The notes: generated from the sequence alone by a model not told the origin. 21,900 nucleotides of DNA from Erysipelotrichaceae bacterium UBA6182 (GCA_002422065.1 DITO01000168.1:1-21900); one strand, 5' to 3'; counted from the stretch's first letter, positions 7,907-15,328 are shown. Program-made: numbers and translations.

Positions 7907-7954
7907 ATGCATAATTGATGTTCAATTGCATTTTAAGATGCATTAAATTATAAT
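7907..7954 (+). promoter_or_regulatory. prsA promoter with TGCAT repeats
   Basis: TTGCAT (7926-7931), 17 bases and TATAAT (7949-7954) form a strong sigma-A promoter. The predicted start is near 7961 and AAGGAGG follows at 7967-7973. TGCAT occurs at 7908-7912, 7927-7931 and 7939-7943; the last two belong to a TGCAT-N6-ATGCA inverted repeat (7927-7942) lying over the -35 box and spacer, where a repressor could bind. The rest of the divergent 219-base gap holds only a TCACA-N9-TGTGA repeat (7872-7890) of unknown meaning. Confidence 0.7.
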
Positions 7955-7978
7955 AGTGAGGCATACAAGGAGGTCTAC

Positions 7979-8962
7979 ATGATCAATTTTATTAAGAAAA
8001 ATTGGTTCATTGTTCTAATCGGTATTTTGTTCGTTGGAGCTACAGTGTTTTTTGCTCTCGAACAAACTAAAGACTTATTACCAGGTAAAACTGTTGATGG
8101 TAAAGATATCGTCTTTGAAATTAATGGACAATCAATTACAGCAGATGAATACTATTTAGAATTAGAACGTCAATTTGGAATTCAAGCGGTTTATCAACTC
8201 TTTGAAAGAGCTGTTCTTGCTCAAGTTGGAGATCGTACTGATGACATTATTACAGACGCTCGCTTACAAGCTGAATCTACAGTCGCTAGTTTTAAAGACT
8301 ACTATGGCGATGAGTATGAAACATTTTTACTTGAAGCATTAAAAGGAGTTGGAATCAGTAAGATTAGTGATCTTCATCTATTCTTTGAAAGTGCATTAAT
8401 GTTAGAGGATATTCTTACTGAATACTTCTCAGAAGATGCTCAATACAATAAGTTTGTTGAAGTAAGAAAACCAAGAATTGTGAGCCATATTCTTGTTCGT
8501 ATGACTAATCCAAATTCACCAACTGAAGCTGAGCAAACAAAATTGGATACTGTGAAAGCAGCTATTGAAAATGGTGATGATTTTGCTGAACTAGCAAAAG
8601 AATATTCTGATGACACAGGATCTGTGCCTCAGAATGGTAAATTAGGACTTGTTGATTCTACGACTCAATTTGTACCTGAGTTCTTAGCTGCTTCATTAGC
8701 ACTTACTGAAGAGGGTCAATTATCTTCATGGGTTAAAACTACTTATGGTTACCACATTATCCGTCTTGATTCTTTATCTAAATCTGAAATCATAAAAGAA
8801 GAGCAATTCTTAAGTTCAATGGTTAGTTTGTTCCCTAATGCGCAACAAACACTTATTTGGAATAAAGCTTCAGATTTAGGGATTAAATTCGGAAACGCAG
8901 AGTTTGAAGCGCGTTTTATGGAATACATTAATAGTTTAAATAGTGAAGAAGGAGATGAATAA
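7979..8962 (+). CDS. prsA: PrsA-type foldase, membrane-anchored parvulin peptidyl-prolyl isomerase
   Basis: Extracytoplasmic chaperone and prolyl isomerase that helps secreted proteins fold outside the membrane. Residues 1-7 are basic, 9-27 form a transmembrane anchor, and there is no lipobox Cys, unlike Bacillus PrsA, which is a lipoprotein. Residues 45-160 form the SurA_N-like chaperone region (FEINGQSITADEYY). The parvulin domain spans about 165-266, with His170 (VSHILV), FAELAKEYSDD (202-212), the Gly-rich NGKLGLV, and YGYHIIRL with His259. These core residues are intact, so isomerase activity is likely. Length is 327 residues. AAGGAGG is five bases before the ATG. The next gene begins one base after the stop and encodes a related lipoprotein. 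Confidence 0.9.
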   Translation: MINFIKKNWFIVLIGILFVGATVFFALEQTKDLLPGKTVDGKDIVFEINGQSITADEYYLELERQFGIQAVYQLFERAVLAQVGDRTDDIITDARLQAESTVASFKDYYGDEYETFLLEALKGVGISKISDLHLFFESALMLEDILTEYFSEDAQYNKFVEVRKPRIVSHILVRMTNPNSPTEAEQTKLDTVKAAIENGDDFAELAKEYSDDTGSVPQNGKLGLVDSTTQFVPEFLAASLALTEEGQLSSWVKTTYGYHIIRLDSLSKSEIIKEEQFLSSMVSLFPNAQQTLIWNKASDLGIKFGNAEFEARFMEYINSLNSEEGDE

Positions 8963-8963
8963 C

Positions 8964-9827
8964 ATGAAAAAAATACTAATTCTTCTATCACTTGGTCTAG
9001 TTCTAGCAGGATGTGCTGATGCAACTGCAAAACTTTCTACTCCTAACACTCCAGTACTTGAAATCGGTGACACAGTGATTACTCAAGATCAAGTTTTTCA
9101 ATACTTGTTATCAGGAGATACATCCTCCGTCATTATTAATATGGCAAAAAATGTCATTAGAAATGCTCAAGTTGAAATAACTGATGAAATCAAAGAGCTT
9201 GCTGCTGCAGATTTAAAAGTCATGAAAGATATTCTTCTAGAAGATTTTGAACTTGGTTTAAAACAACTAGGATTCAGCTCTGAAGAGGAGTATGTTGAAC
9301 GTGCACTAATTCCTTTAGCACAGCAAAATGTAATGATGAAAAAATATATTGAAGAAAATCTAGATTTTGTAACTGCAACCTATTTCCCACGTCGTGCTCG
9401 CATTATTGAGTTCACAGTGGAAGCAGATGCTAAAGAAGTTCTAGAAGATATTAAAGCAGGTGGAAGCACTGAAACATTAGGAAAAGAGAATACAACTTCT
9501 CTTGATTTCTTTGGTCAATTAGCAACCTATCATCGTGATAGCACAATTCCTAATTCTTTAAAAACTATTCTTAAGGATGCAAATGCTCCTCTACTTACTC
9601 AAGAAGTAGTTAAAGATGAGAACGGAAAATTCTATATCGTTGAAGTTATTGAAGCTGTTCCATCACGTTTCCAAGAAGAAATGATAAAATCATTATCTGC
9701 AGTTAGTTCTCTCATTGACACAATGTGGGTAGCAGAATTCAAAGAAGCAAATTTCGCAATTTATGATATTAAAGCTTACAATGCCATCAAAGATGGTAAT
9801 CAATCTAAATTTTTACCAAGCCGCTAA
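8964..9827 (+). CDS. Lipoprotein related to PrsA, parvulin region degenerate
   Basis: Exported lipoprotein of about 287 residues. The signal peptide MKKILILLSLGLVLAGC ends in lipobox LAGC with Cys17 as the lipid site. The first mature region (LEIGDTVITQDQVFQYL) resembles the SurA_N/PrsA N-terminal region. Residues near 135-225 follow the parvulin outline (RARIIEFTVEADAKEVLEDI, later FYIVEVIEA), but the catalytic His pair and the Gly-rich loop are absent, so it probably has chaperone rather than isomerase function. An in-frame ATG at 8943 lies inside prsA; I chose 8964 because AAGGAG precedes it by nine bases and the signal peptide starts there. It is coupled to prsA by a one-base gap. Its TAA stop sits inside a terminator hairpin. 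Confidence 0.85.
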   Translation: MKKILILLSLGLVLAGCADATAKLSTPNTPVLEIGDTVITQDQVFQYLLSGDTSSVIINMAKNVIRNAQVEITDEIKELAAADLKVMKDILLEDFELGLKQLGFSSEEEYVERALIPLAQQNVMMKKYIEENLDFVTATYFPRRARIIEFTVEADAKEVLEDIKAGGSTETLGKENTTSLDFFGQLATYHRDSTIPNSLKTILKDANAPLLTQEVVKDENGKFYIVEVIEAVPSRFQEEMIKSLSAVSSLIDTMWVAEFKEANFAIYDIKAYNAIKDGNQSKFLPSR

Positions 9828-9841
9828 TCAGCGGTTTTTTT
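9818..9841 (+). terminator. Terminator overlapping the lipoprotein stop codon
   Basis: CCGCT (9821-9825) pairs with AGCGG (9830-9834) over the four-base loop AATC, followed by seven T. The TAA stop (9825-9827) straddles stem and loop, so a terminating ribosome would hinder the hairpin. The hit ribosome site begins only a few bases after the U run, so readthrough probably feeds hit. Confidence 0.75.
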
Positions 9842-9857
9842 ATGAAAGGAGAAATCA

Positions 9858-10259
9858 ATGTGCATCTTTTGTAAAATAATAAATCAAGAAATACCATCCT
9901 ATAGAATCTTTGAGGATGAGCACACCTATGCATTTCTTGATATTTCACCAATGAGTCAAGGCCACACATTAGTAGTTCCCAAGAAACACAGTGAACATGT
10001 CCTAGAAGCTGATTCTATGACGATTACGCATTGTTTCAATACTATTAAAAGAATTACTAATCATTATGATGATGTCCTAAATGCGAGTGGTTATAACATC
10101 ATAAGCAATGTCAATGAATCATCAGGACAAACTGTATTCCACACTCATTTTCATATCATCCCACGTTTTATCAAGAAAGAAGATTTGTTTGATTCATTAA
10201 AAGTCGACCATATTGAGGTTGATATTAAAACAACATTCGAAAGTATTAAAATGATTTAA
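9858..10259 (+). CDS. hit: HIT family nucleotide-binding protein
   Basis: Small cytoplasmic hydrolase of the histidine-triad superfamily (Hint/Hit branch), acting on purine nucleoside phosphoramidates or similar AMP conjugates. At 133 residues it is normal. CIFCKII (2-8) gives the two cysteines of the usual zinc site, PMSQGHTLVVPKKH (31-44) is typical, and HTHFHII (95-101) is the histidine triad with His99 as likely nucleophile. AAAGGAG lies about seven bases before the ATG. It follows the prsA and lipoprotein genes across a short terminator. No separate promoter was recognised. The true substrate is unknown. Confidence 0.93.
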   Translation: MCIFCKIINQEIPSYRIFEDEHTYAFLDISPMSQGHTLVVPKKHSEHVLEADSMTITHCFNTIKRITNHYDDVLNASGYNIISNVNESSGQTVFHTHFHIIPRFIKKEDLFDSLKVDHIEVDIKTTFESIKMI

Positions 10260-10266
10260 GTAATAG

Positions 10267-10305
10267 AAAACTACATCACCATAAATATGGCAATGTAGTT
10301 TTTTT
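10267..10305. terminator. Convergent terminator between hit and yhaM
   Basis: AAAACTACAT (10267-10276) pairs with ATGTAGTTTT (10293-10302); inside, CCAT (10279-10282) pairs with ATGG (10287-10290). A T run follows on the plus strand and an A run precedes it, so it can act on both strands. It touches the yhaM stop codon. Confidence 0.85.
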
Positions 10306-11239
10306 AAACCTTTTTCTTGTATATGCTTCTGTTTTCTAAACTAAATACTCTAGGTGTAAATGAACCTTCTTCAATATTGTCTAGGACTTTACCAAACATA
10401 TTCATACGAGCATCAATGTTATCAATAAGATGTAATACTTCAGCTTCAGGAATCAGTGGAAGTACTGGTGAGCCAAAATCATATTGGCCATGATGAGAAA
10501 GAACACAGTGTTGTAGAAGCATCGTTTCTTCCTTTTTATCTAAATTGTGATTACATGCATGATGGTAAATCATAGAGTTAATTATCGAAATATGACCAAG
10601 TAATCGCCCCGCCGTTGTGTATTCAGTGAGTATAGGGCCAGATAATTCTATTGTTTTACCAATATCATGAAGAATAACTCCACTAATCAATAGGTCATGA
10701 TCTAACAGTGGATACAATCGGATGACTTCTTTTGCAAGTAAGATCATACTAACAACATGACTTCCTAATCCACCTTTGTATTCGTGATGATTTTTACTTG
10801 CTGCTGGATACACATAAAAGTCATATCCAACCTCATCAACAATTGATTTAACCAAAGTGTGATAAACAGGGTTTTTAATCTCATCAATGAACTTATTGAT
10901 TGAGACTTGTAACTCTTCAGAAGAAACATTTGATTCTGGTAAGAAATCATCAATCATAACAGTAGACTGATCCATTCCTTTAACATCAAATATCTTTAGT
11001 TGCAACTGTTCACGATAGTTTAATACTTCGAATGATACAAGAAGAATCATACCTTGTTTAATCAGTTGAAGTTGGTCAGGTTTAACATCCCAAAGCTTTC
11101 CTTCTATTTGACCTGACTTATCTTGGAAAGTAATTGATAAATATGGTGAACCTTTAGTAGTTACACCTTGAATAATATTACTTACTAGTAATGGTTGTTC
11201 TAATTTTTCTTTATCTTTAAATTCTTTTATTTTAATCAA
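10304..11239 (-). CDS. yhaM: 3'-5' exoribonuclease of the YhaM family
   Basis: Cytoplasmic RNase that trims 3' ends, with an N-terminal OB fold (TTKGSPYLSITFQDKSG to GKLWDV, about residues 25-52) and a C-terminal HD metal-dependent domain. HD residues visible are GLGSH (157-161), HDIGK (191-195), the LSHHG motif near 247-251 and Asp near 273. Length of 311 residues matches Bacillus YhaM (about 314). I chose a TTG start at 11239 because AGGAGG lies six bases upstream and the start overlaps the preceding TAA as TTGATTAA. The in-frame ATG at 11260 and TTG at 11263 lack any ribosome site and lie deeper in the upstream gene. It is the last gene of the glucolipid operon, an unexpected place for an RNase. 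Confidence 0.9.
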   Translation of the reverse strand: MIKIKEFKDKEKLEQPLLVSNIIQGVTTKGSPYLSITFQDKSGQIEGKLWDVKPDQLQLIKQGMILLVSFEVLNYREQLQLKIFDVKGMDQSTVMIDDFLPESNVSSEELQVSINKFIDEIKNPVYHTLVKSIVDEVGYDFYVYPAASKNHHEYKGGLGSHVVSMILLAKEVIRLYPLLDHDLLISGVILHDIGKTIELSGPILTEYTTAGRLLGHISIINSMIYHHACNHNLDKKEETMLLQHCVLSHHGQYDFGSPVLPLIPEAEVLHLIDNIDARMNMFGKVLDNIEEGSFTPRVFSLENRSIYKKKV

Positions 11240-13220
11240 AATCTTCCTCCTTCTGTCCATCAATTACTTGTTGGATTGTTTCAAACCTAAACCCTTTACT
11301 CACAAGTTGTCTTAGTAAAGTTTGATGTGCCTTATAAGGGTCCATTTCTTTTTTATCTAGTCTTTTCTTTAACTTAGATGCTTCATTTTGACATGTAATC
11401 AATTCTTCCATTTCATCCATGTCATAATCAAGTTGATTAACAACTTCAGTTGCTAATGAATGATCATATCCACGGGAGATAAGTCGAGAACGAATCTTGC
11501 TCTTTTTAGCCATCAATGGCATATCACTAAGTGATGATTTAATCTTTTCAGCAAACATTAAAGCACGATCAAACTCACTTTGTTTACCTTCATCAGTTAA
11601 AACCTTAAGAATCATTTCATAAGGAATCCCTTTATCAAGTAAAGATTTAATAATCTTCTTTTGTCCAACAAGCAATGATTGAAAATTCATAATCATTGAC
11701 GAAGTATATCTAAAATCATCCACATAACCATATGATTCAAGTTTAGAAACAATCGCATTCATCTGTGTAGCATCTAAATCACCTAATTCATGAAGGAAAT
11801 CAAAGATTTCTTTACGGGTACGGTCTTTAAACGAAATCTTACGAACACATTTTTCAAATGCTGTAGCTACTTTTTGCTCGCCTTCAAATCGTTGATAAGT
11901 GTCTTTGTTCACAATAGATCCTTTCTTCAATTTAAATTGGTTTACAATTTCTGGGAATATTTTGATTTTACTTTTTTCAAATTTTGAAATCAGTTCAACT
12001 TCAGAAATATCATTCCTAACTGTTATATCTTCAACATAATAAGTTGAGAAGTATCGCTTCATTGCAAGCTCATATGTCTCACTTACTTTTTTAGCGAAAG
12101 TTAAACGATCAAACTTTTCAACAACACGTTGTGTGTTATTCTCAATTATCGCTTTTTCTTCAAGACTTAGTTTAGTATACATATCAACTCTGTTAGCAAA
12201 TTCAATAGGATCTGCAAAATAGAAACCTGTTTCTTGATCAAAAACTAGTTCTTCAAGGACATCATCTTTACGGGCAAATACAGGTAAACCTGAAGCAAGT
12301 GCTTCAATAAAAGTTAAACCTTGTGTTTCAGTAAGTGAAGCTGATACAAACATATCTGATAATCCATATATTTCAGGGACTAATTGATTTGCAACTTTAC
12401 CAAAGAACATAACATGATCATGTAGTTTTAGATTTTCTGCTTGGTCTTGTAACTCTGCAAGTTCAGGTCCCGCACCTACTACAAGGAATTTTACATTAGT
12501 ATTAATTTCTACAAGCTTCTTCATCCCATTAATCACAACATCAATACTTTTCTCTTTTGCTATACGTCCAACATAAGTAATGATGTAATCATTTTCATTC
12601 ATACCAAGTTTAATGCGAAATGCTTTCTTATCTTCTTCACTATAACGTTTCTTGAATTTATCAAGGTTTAATCCTGTTGGAATGACATGAATTGGTGTTT
12701 CTATTTGATATCTCAGTAACATTTCTTTCGTCTTATCCGATGGAGATACAATAGCCATGCAATGTGATCCGTACAATCTTGATAATTTCATAACTGTTTT
12801 CTTTGCTAATCGTTCAACAGTTTTGGAATTGAAAATGTTAACGTAATGAGTGTAATCTTCATACGTTGTATGATATGTTGAAACAATTGGAAGTTTAAGC
12901 ATACTTCCAATAATATGCCCAAAGATTCCAACACCAAACTCCGTATGCACATGGATTACATCTAAATTCATTGATTTTACATGATTGTACGCTAGAAAAT
13001 GGGCAGGCGTCGTTAACACATACCCATATATTTTTTTAATTTCAATACCCGGAAGTTTTAAAATATTATTTTCAAACTTCGTTGAAATAAAATTTGCATG
13101 TGTGGTTATTATAAAAACTTCATGTCCTAACTCAATCAAGCCTTCTTGTAACGTTACAATAGAACTTACCACACCATTGATATCAGGGGTATATGTGTCT
13201 GTAAAAATTCCGATTCTCAT
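11232..13220 (-). CDS. Diacylglycerol glucosyltransferase (GT4, MGS-like) fused to RecX
   Basis: This 662-residue protein joins two families in one uninterrupted frame. Residues 1-388 are a GT4 glycosyltransferase: MRIGIFTDTYTPDINGVV at the N terminus, HTEFGVGIFG (92-101), YVGRIAKEKS (216-225) and the E-x7-E motif Glu298/Glu306 (SLTETQGLTFIEA). It most resembles 1,2-diacylglycerol 3-glucosyltransferases (Acholeplasma MGS, streptococcal LafA), which act at the inner membrane face. From about 406 to 655 the sequence follows RecX of Bacillota: an N-terminal strand region with FKLKKGS, then DRTRKEIFDFL, LESYGYVDDFRYT, KIIKSLLDKGIP, and KSKIRSRLISRGYD three-helix repeats. RecX normally controls RecA. 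ATG follows GAGG, two bases after the flippase gene stop. Normal length for each half makes a chance readthrough unlikely. Family assignment is firm; substrate and effect of the fusion are inferred. Confidence 0.9.
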   Translation of the reverse strand: MRIGIFTDTYTPDINGVVSSIVTLQEGLIELGHEVFIITTHANFISTKFENNILKLPGIEIKKIYGYVLTTPAHFLAYNHVKSMNLDVIHVHTEFGVGIFGHIIGSMLKLPIVSTYHTTYEDYTHYVNIFNSKTVERLAKKTVMKLSRLYGSHCMAIVSPSDKTKEMLLRYQIETPIHVIPTGLNLDKFKKRYSEEDKKAFRIKLGMNENDYIITYVGRIAKEKSIDVVINGMKKLVEINTNVKFLVVGAGPELAELQDQAENLKLHDHVMFFGKVANQLVPEIYGLSDMFVSASLTETQGLTFIEALASGLPVFARKDDVLEELVFDQETGFYFADPIEFANRVDMYTKLSLEEKAIIENNTQRVVEKFDRLTFAKKVSETYELAMKRYFSTYYVEDITVRNDISEVELISKFEKSKIKIFPEIVNQFKLKKGSIVNKDTYQRFEGEQKVATAFEKCVRKISFKDRTRKEIFDFLHELGDLDATQMNAIVSKLESYGYVDDFRYTSSMIMNFQSLLVGQKKIIKSLLDKGIPYEMILKVLTDEGKQSEFDRALMFAEKIKSSLSDMPLMAKKSKIRSRLISRGYDHSLATEVVNQLDYDMDEMEELITCQNEASKLKKRLDKKEMDPYKAHQTLLRQLVSKGFRFETIQQVIDGQKEEDFD

Positions 13221-13222
13221 AA

Positions 13223-14236
13223 TTACCTCAACTTCGTTTTATAGGTTATATAAAATATGAATCCTATTAACATTATCATATAAAACGAGACAAAACGCCA
13301 CAGTATCATCGTAGAAGTTGCCACGATTTGATTTGTTACGAGTGAAAACAGGATAATGAACAATACTTCAGTACCGCCAGCACCGCCAGGAAGTGGTGCA
13401 AAAACCTTTAACATCCCTAAGAAAGCAGACAATGCCATGATATCGATAAACGTAACTGAGATGAATGTGACTCCAAATGAGCGTATAACTAAGTACGGAA
13501 TGAAATAGAATAATGAGATTTTTAAGATATAGACAAAAGTAACTTTTGCAACTTCATCCAAATTATTAATAAACATAGCTTGTGCTTGATCAAACTGTTC
13601 AACAAAATCAGAGATTCTCTTTTGGTTCTTTTCAACTGATTTGATGATTCTAAGTTGTTTTAGAATATATAAACCACTGAATAAAAACCATCGATTAAAT
13701 CTGTGTGATTGAACAATTAAGAATAAGAAAACCAAGACAAGTAAGTTTGCAATGAATCCTAGTATAACAAGTGTCTGCATCGTTGAGTTTAATGATTGAA
13801 GTACACCAAACTTAGTAAATAGAAAAACGAATCCAACGATGATTAATGCAGCTTGATGAATAATAAATTCAAGCCACAAGATACTTGCTGCAGAACCAGA
13901 ATTGACACCTTGTTTATTAAAAATAATAGCCTGAGCTACTTGTCCACCACTAGATCCTGGAGTGATTCCGTGAAAGAATGCTGCAATAAATGCATTATGA
14001 ATTCCTTTGACATAAGAATATTTAGGATTAGTGACTCTAGCTAAGCGTGTCAGTGAAACACCTACTAATATATGATACAAAATTGATAACAGAACAATAA
14101 GAACAACATAACTAAGTCTGATATTTTTAAGAAGTCGTGTTATAGAAGAAAAGTCATTGGCAATGACGAAAAACATCAGACCAATGACTGAAATTATGAT
14201 AGCAAAATTTAGTATTTTTGATTTACTCATTTTCAT
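13223..14236 (-). CDS. Flippase-domain membrane protein, YbhN/LPG synthase TM family
   Basis: Integral membrane protein of 337 residues with about eight hydrophobic helices, of the UPF0104 family related to the N-terminal flippase half of MprF. Family motifs are FHGITPGSSGGQ (88-99) and APLPGGAGGTE (280-290). Its place between two glucolipid synthases suggests it moves or handles the glucolipid or a lipid precursor, but transport has not been shown for most members. The ATG at 14236 has no Shine-Dalgarno site; a near-consensus promoter ends six bases before it, so the mRNA is predicted to begin with the start codon. A second ATG two codons later (14230) is possible. The fused glycosyltransferase-RecX gene starts two bases after the stop. 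Confidence 0.87.
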   Translation of the reverse strand: MKMSKSKILNFAIIISVIGLMFFVIANDFSSITRLLKNIRLSYVVLIVLLSILYHILVGVSLTRLARVTNPKYSYVKGIHNAFIAAFFHGITPGSSGGQVAQAIIFNKQGVNSGSAASILWLEFIIHQAALIIVGFVFLFTKFGVLQSLNSTMQTLVILGFIANLLVLVFLFLIVQSHRFNRWFLFSGLYILKQLRIIKSVEKNQKRISDFVEQFDQAQAMFINNLDEVAKVTFVYILKISLFYFIPYLVIRSFGVTFISVTFIDIMALSAFLGMLKVFAPLPGGAGGTEVLFIILFSLVTNQIVATSTMILWRFVSFYMIMLIGFIFYITYKTKLR

Positions 14237-14242
14237 GAGTGT

Positions 14243-14270
14243 ATTATATCAAATCATACAAATAAGTCAA
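14243..14270 (-). promoter_or_regulatory. Near-consensus promoter of the flippase gene, leaderless
   Basis: Minus-strand TTGACT (14265-14270), 16-base spacer and a perfect TATAAT (14243-14248), with TG one base before it. Six bases (14237-14242) separate TATAAT from the ATG at 14234-14236, placing +1 on the A of the start codon. The -35 box overlaps the stop codon of the upstream glycosyltransferase gene. The promoter can drive flippase, glycosyltransferase-RecX and yhaM apart from the upstream gene. Confidence 0.8.
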
Positions 14271-15274
14271 TCTTCATTTGATAAAGATTCGTATATCGTT
14301 TTTAACTGTTGTCCTATCTTGTCTAAACTTCGATCTTGTGCCGTTTTATAGGCATTTTCAACTAGTTCATCTGAATATTGATTATTTAGGATAGTACTTA
14401 AGTGTTTAACAAAATCGTGATTATCTTGACCCATTAGACAGTTATACTCATGCTTCATCCATCCTTGATAGACACCGATGTCACGGACTACAACTTTTTG
14501 TTTGGATGCAAGAGCTTCTAACACAACAATTCCTTCTGTTTCTTCCAATGAAGGAAAGAAAAATGCATCAGCTCCTGAAAATGCTCCTTCAAAACCTGGA
14601 CCTTTTAAATAACCAGGTAATCTTACATTCATCGGATGATTATCTAAAGCATGTTTAACTTCTTGAGAAAGAGCAATACGTGGTGTCGAACCAAACCATA
14701 CAAAGGTGACATCAGGCATCATTCTAGCCACTTCCATAAAGTCTAGAATACCTTTTCGTTTTAGATACAATCCAGCACTGACGACTACCTTATCTTGTGG
14801 ACCTAGATGGAAATAACTTCTAAATGTTTTTTCTTTTTCTAAGTCTTTGGTGTAGCGAGAAAGATCAATACCGTTTGATACCGCATAAATTGCTTTATTG
14901 ATACCATAGTTTTCAAGAAGTGATTTTGAGTATGGTGTTGGGGTAATAATAATATCTGCCATCTGATACATGTTGATTAAATGCTGTTTTACTAATGGAG
15001 CAATTTGATTTGATAAGATAAACGAATTTCTAAAGTCTTCTTCCGTGCTATGCGCGTGATATACAACCTTCTTACCTAACGCATGTGCCTGTGCTACCAC
15101 AAGTGGACTTGTGATTCCCACAGTATTAATGTGAAGGATGTCATATGAATCCATCACATCAGTAGTAAAGTCTACTCCAGCATATTCAAGTGCCTTTTTC
15201 TGGTGCTTTAAAGCACGACCAATGCCTGACTTTGATATTAAATTTTCACCTTCAAAATACAGTAGTACTTTCAT
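14267..15274 (-). CDS. Glucosyl-diacylglycerol glucosyltransferase (GT4, DGS-like)
   Basis: Cytoplasmic-face glycosyltransferase of 335 residues that most resembles Acholeplasma alpha-diglucosyl-diacylglycerol synthase and streptococcal LafB/CpoA, which add a second glucose to monoglucosyl-diacylglycerol. Seen in sequence: MKVLLYFEGEN at the start, KSGIGRALKHQKKAL (16-30), HINTVG, VYHAHSTEEDFRNSF, and the E-x7-E motif Glu245/Glu253 (EETEGIVVLEA). The ATG at 15274 is preferred because AAGGA lies seven bases upstream and MKVLLY is the usual N terminus; the ATG two codons earlier (15280) touches the ribosome site. It ends in TGA. The upstream oxidoreductase terminator runs right up to the ribosome site and I see no clear separate promoter. 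The glucose donor and linkage are inferred from family. Confidence 0.9.
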   Translation of the reverse strand: MKVLLYFEGENLISKSGIGRALKHQKKALEYAGVDFTTDVMDSYDILHINTVGITSPLVVAQAHALGKKVVYHAHSTEEDFRNSFILSNQIAPLVKQHLINMYQMADIIITPTPYSKSLLENYGINKAIYAVSNGIDLSRYTKDLEKEKTFRSYFHLGPQDKVVVSAGLYLKRKGILDFMEVARMMPDVTFVWFGSTPRIALSQEVKHALDNHPMNVRLPGYLKGPGFEGAFSGADAFFFPSLEETEGIVVLEALASKQKVVVRDIGVYQGWMKHEYNCLMGQDNHDFVKHLSTILNNQYSDELVENAYKTAQDRSLDKIGQQLKTIYESLSNED

Positions 15275-15286
15275 GATCATGTCCTT

Positions 15287-15319
15287 TTAAAAAATCAGGG
15301 TGTTATCACACCCTGATTT
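15287..15319 (-). terminator. Terminator after the pyruvate:ferredoxin oxidoreductase gene
   Basis: A perfect 12-base stem (15308-15319 with 15292-15303) over a four-base loop, followed on the minus strand by six T. Its U run merges into AAAAGGA, the ribosome site of the next gene. It should strongly reduce readthrough into the glycosyltransferase gene. Confidence 0.9.
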
Positions 15320-15328
15320 GATTAATTA

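Noticed and set aside
8749..9030. Minus-strand open frame of 93 codons across the prsA-lipoprotein junction
   Set aside because: It lies antisense to two well-supported genes, has no ribosome site and shows no family motif.
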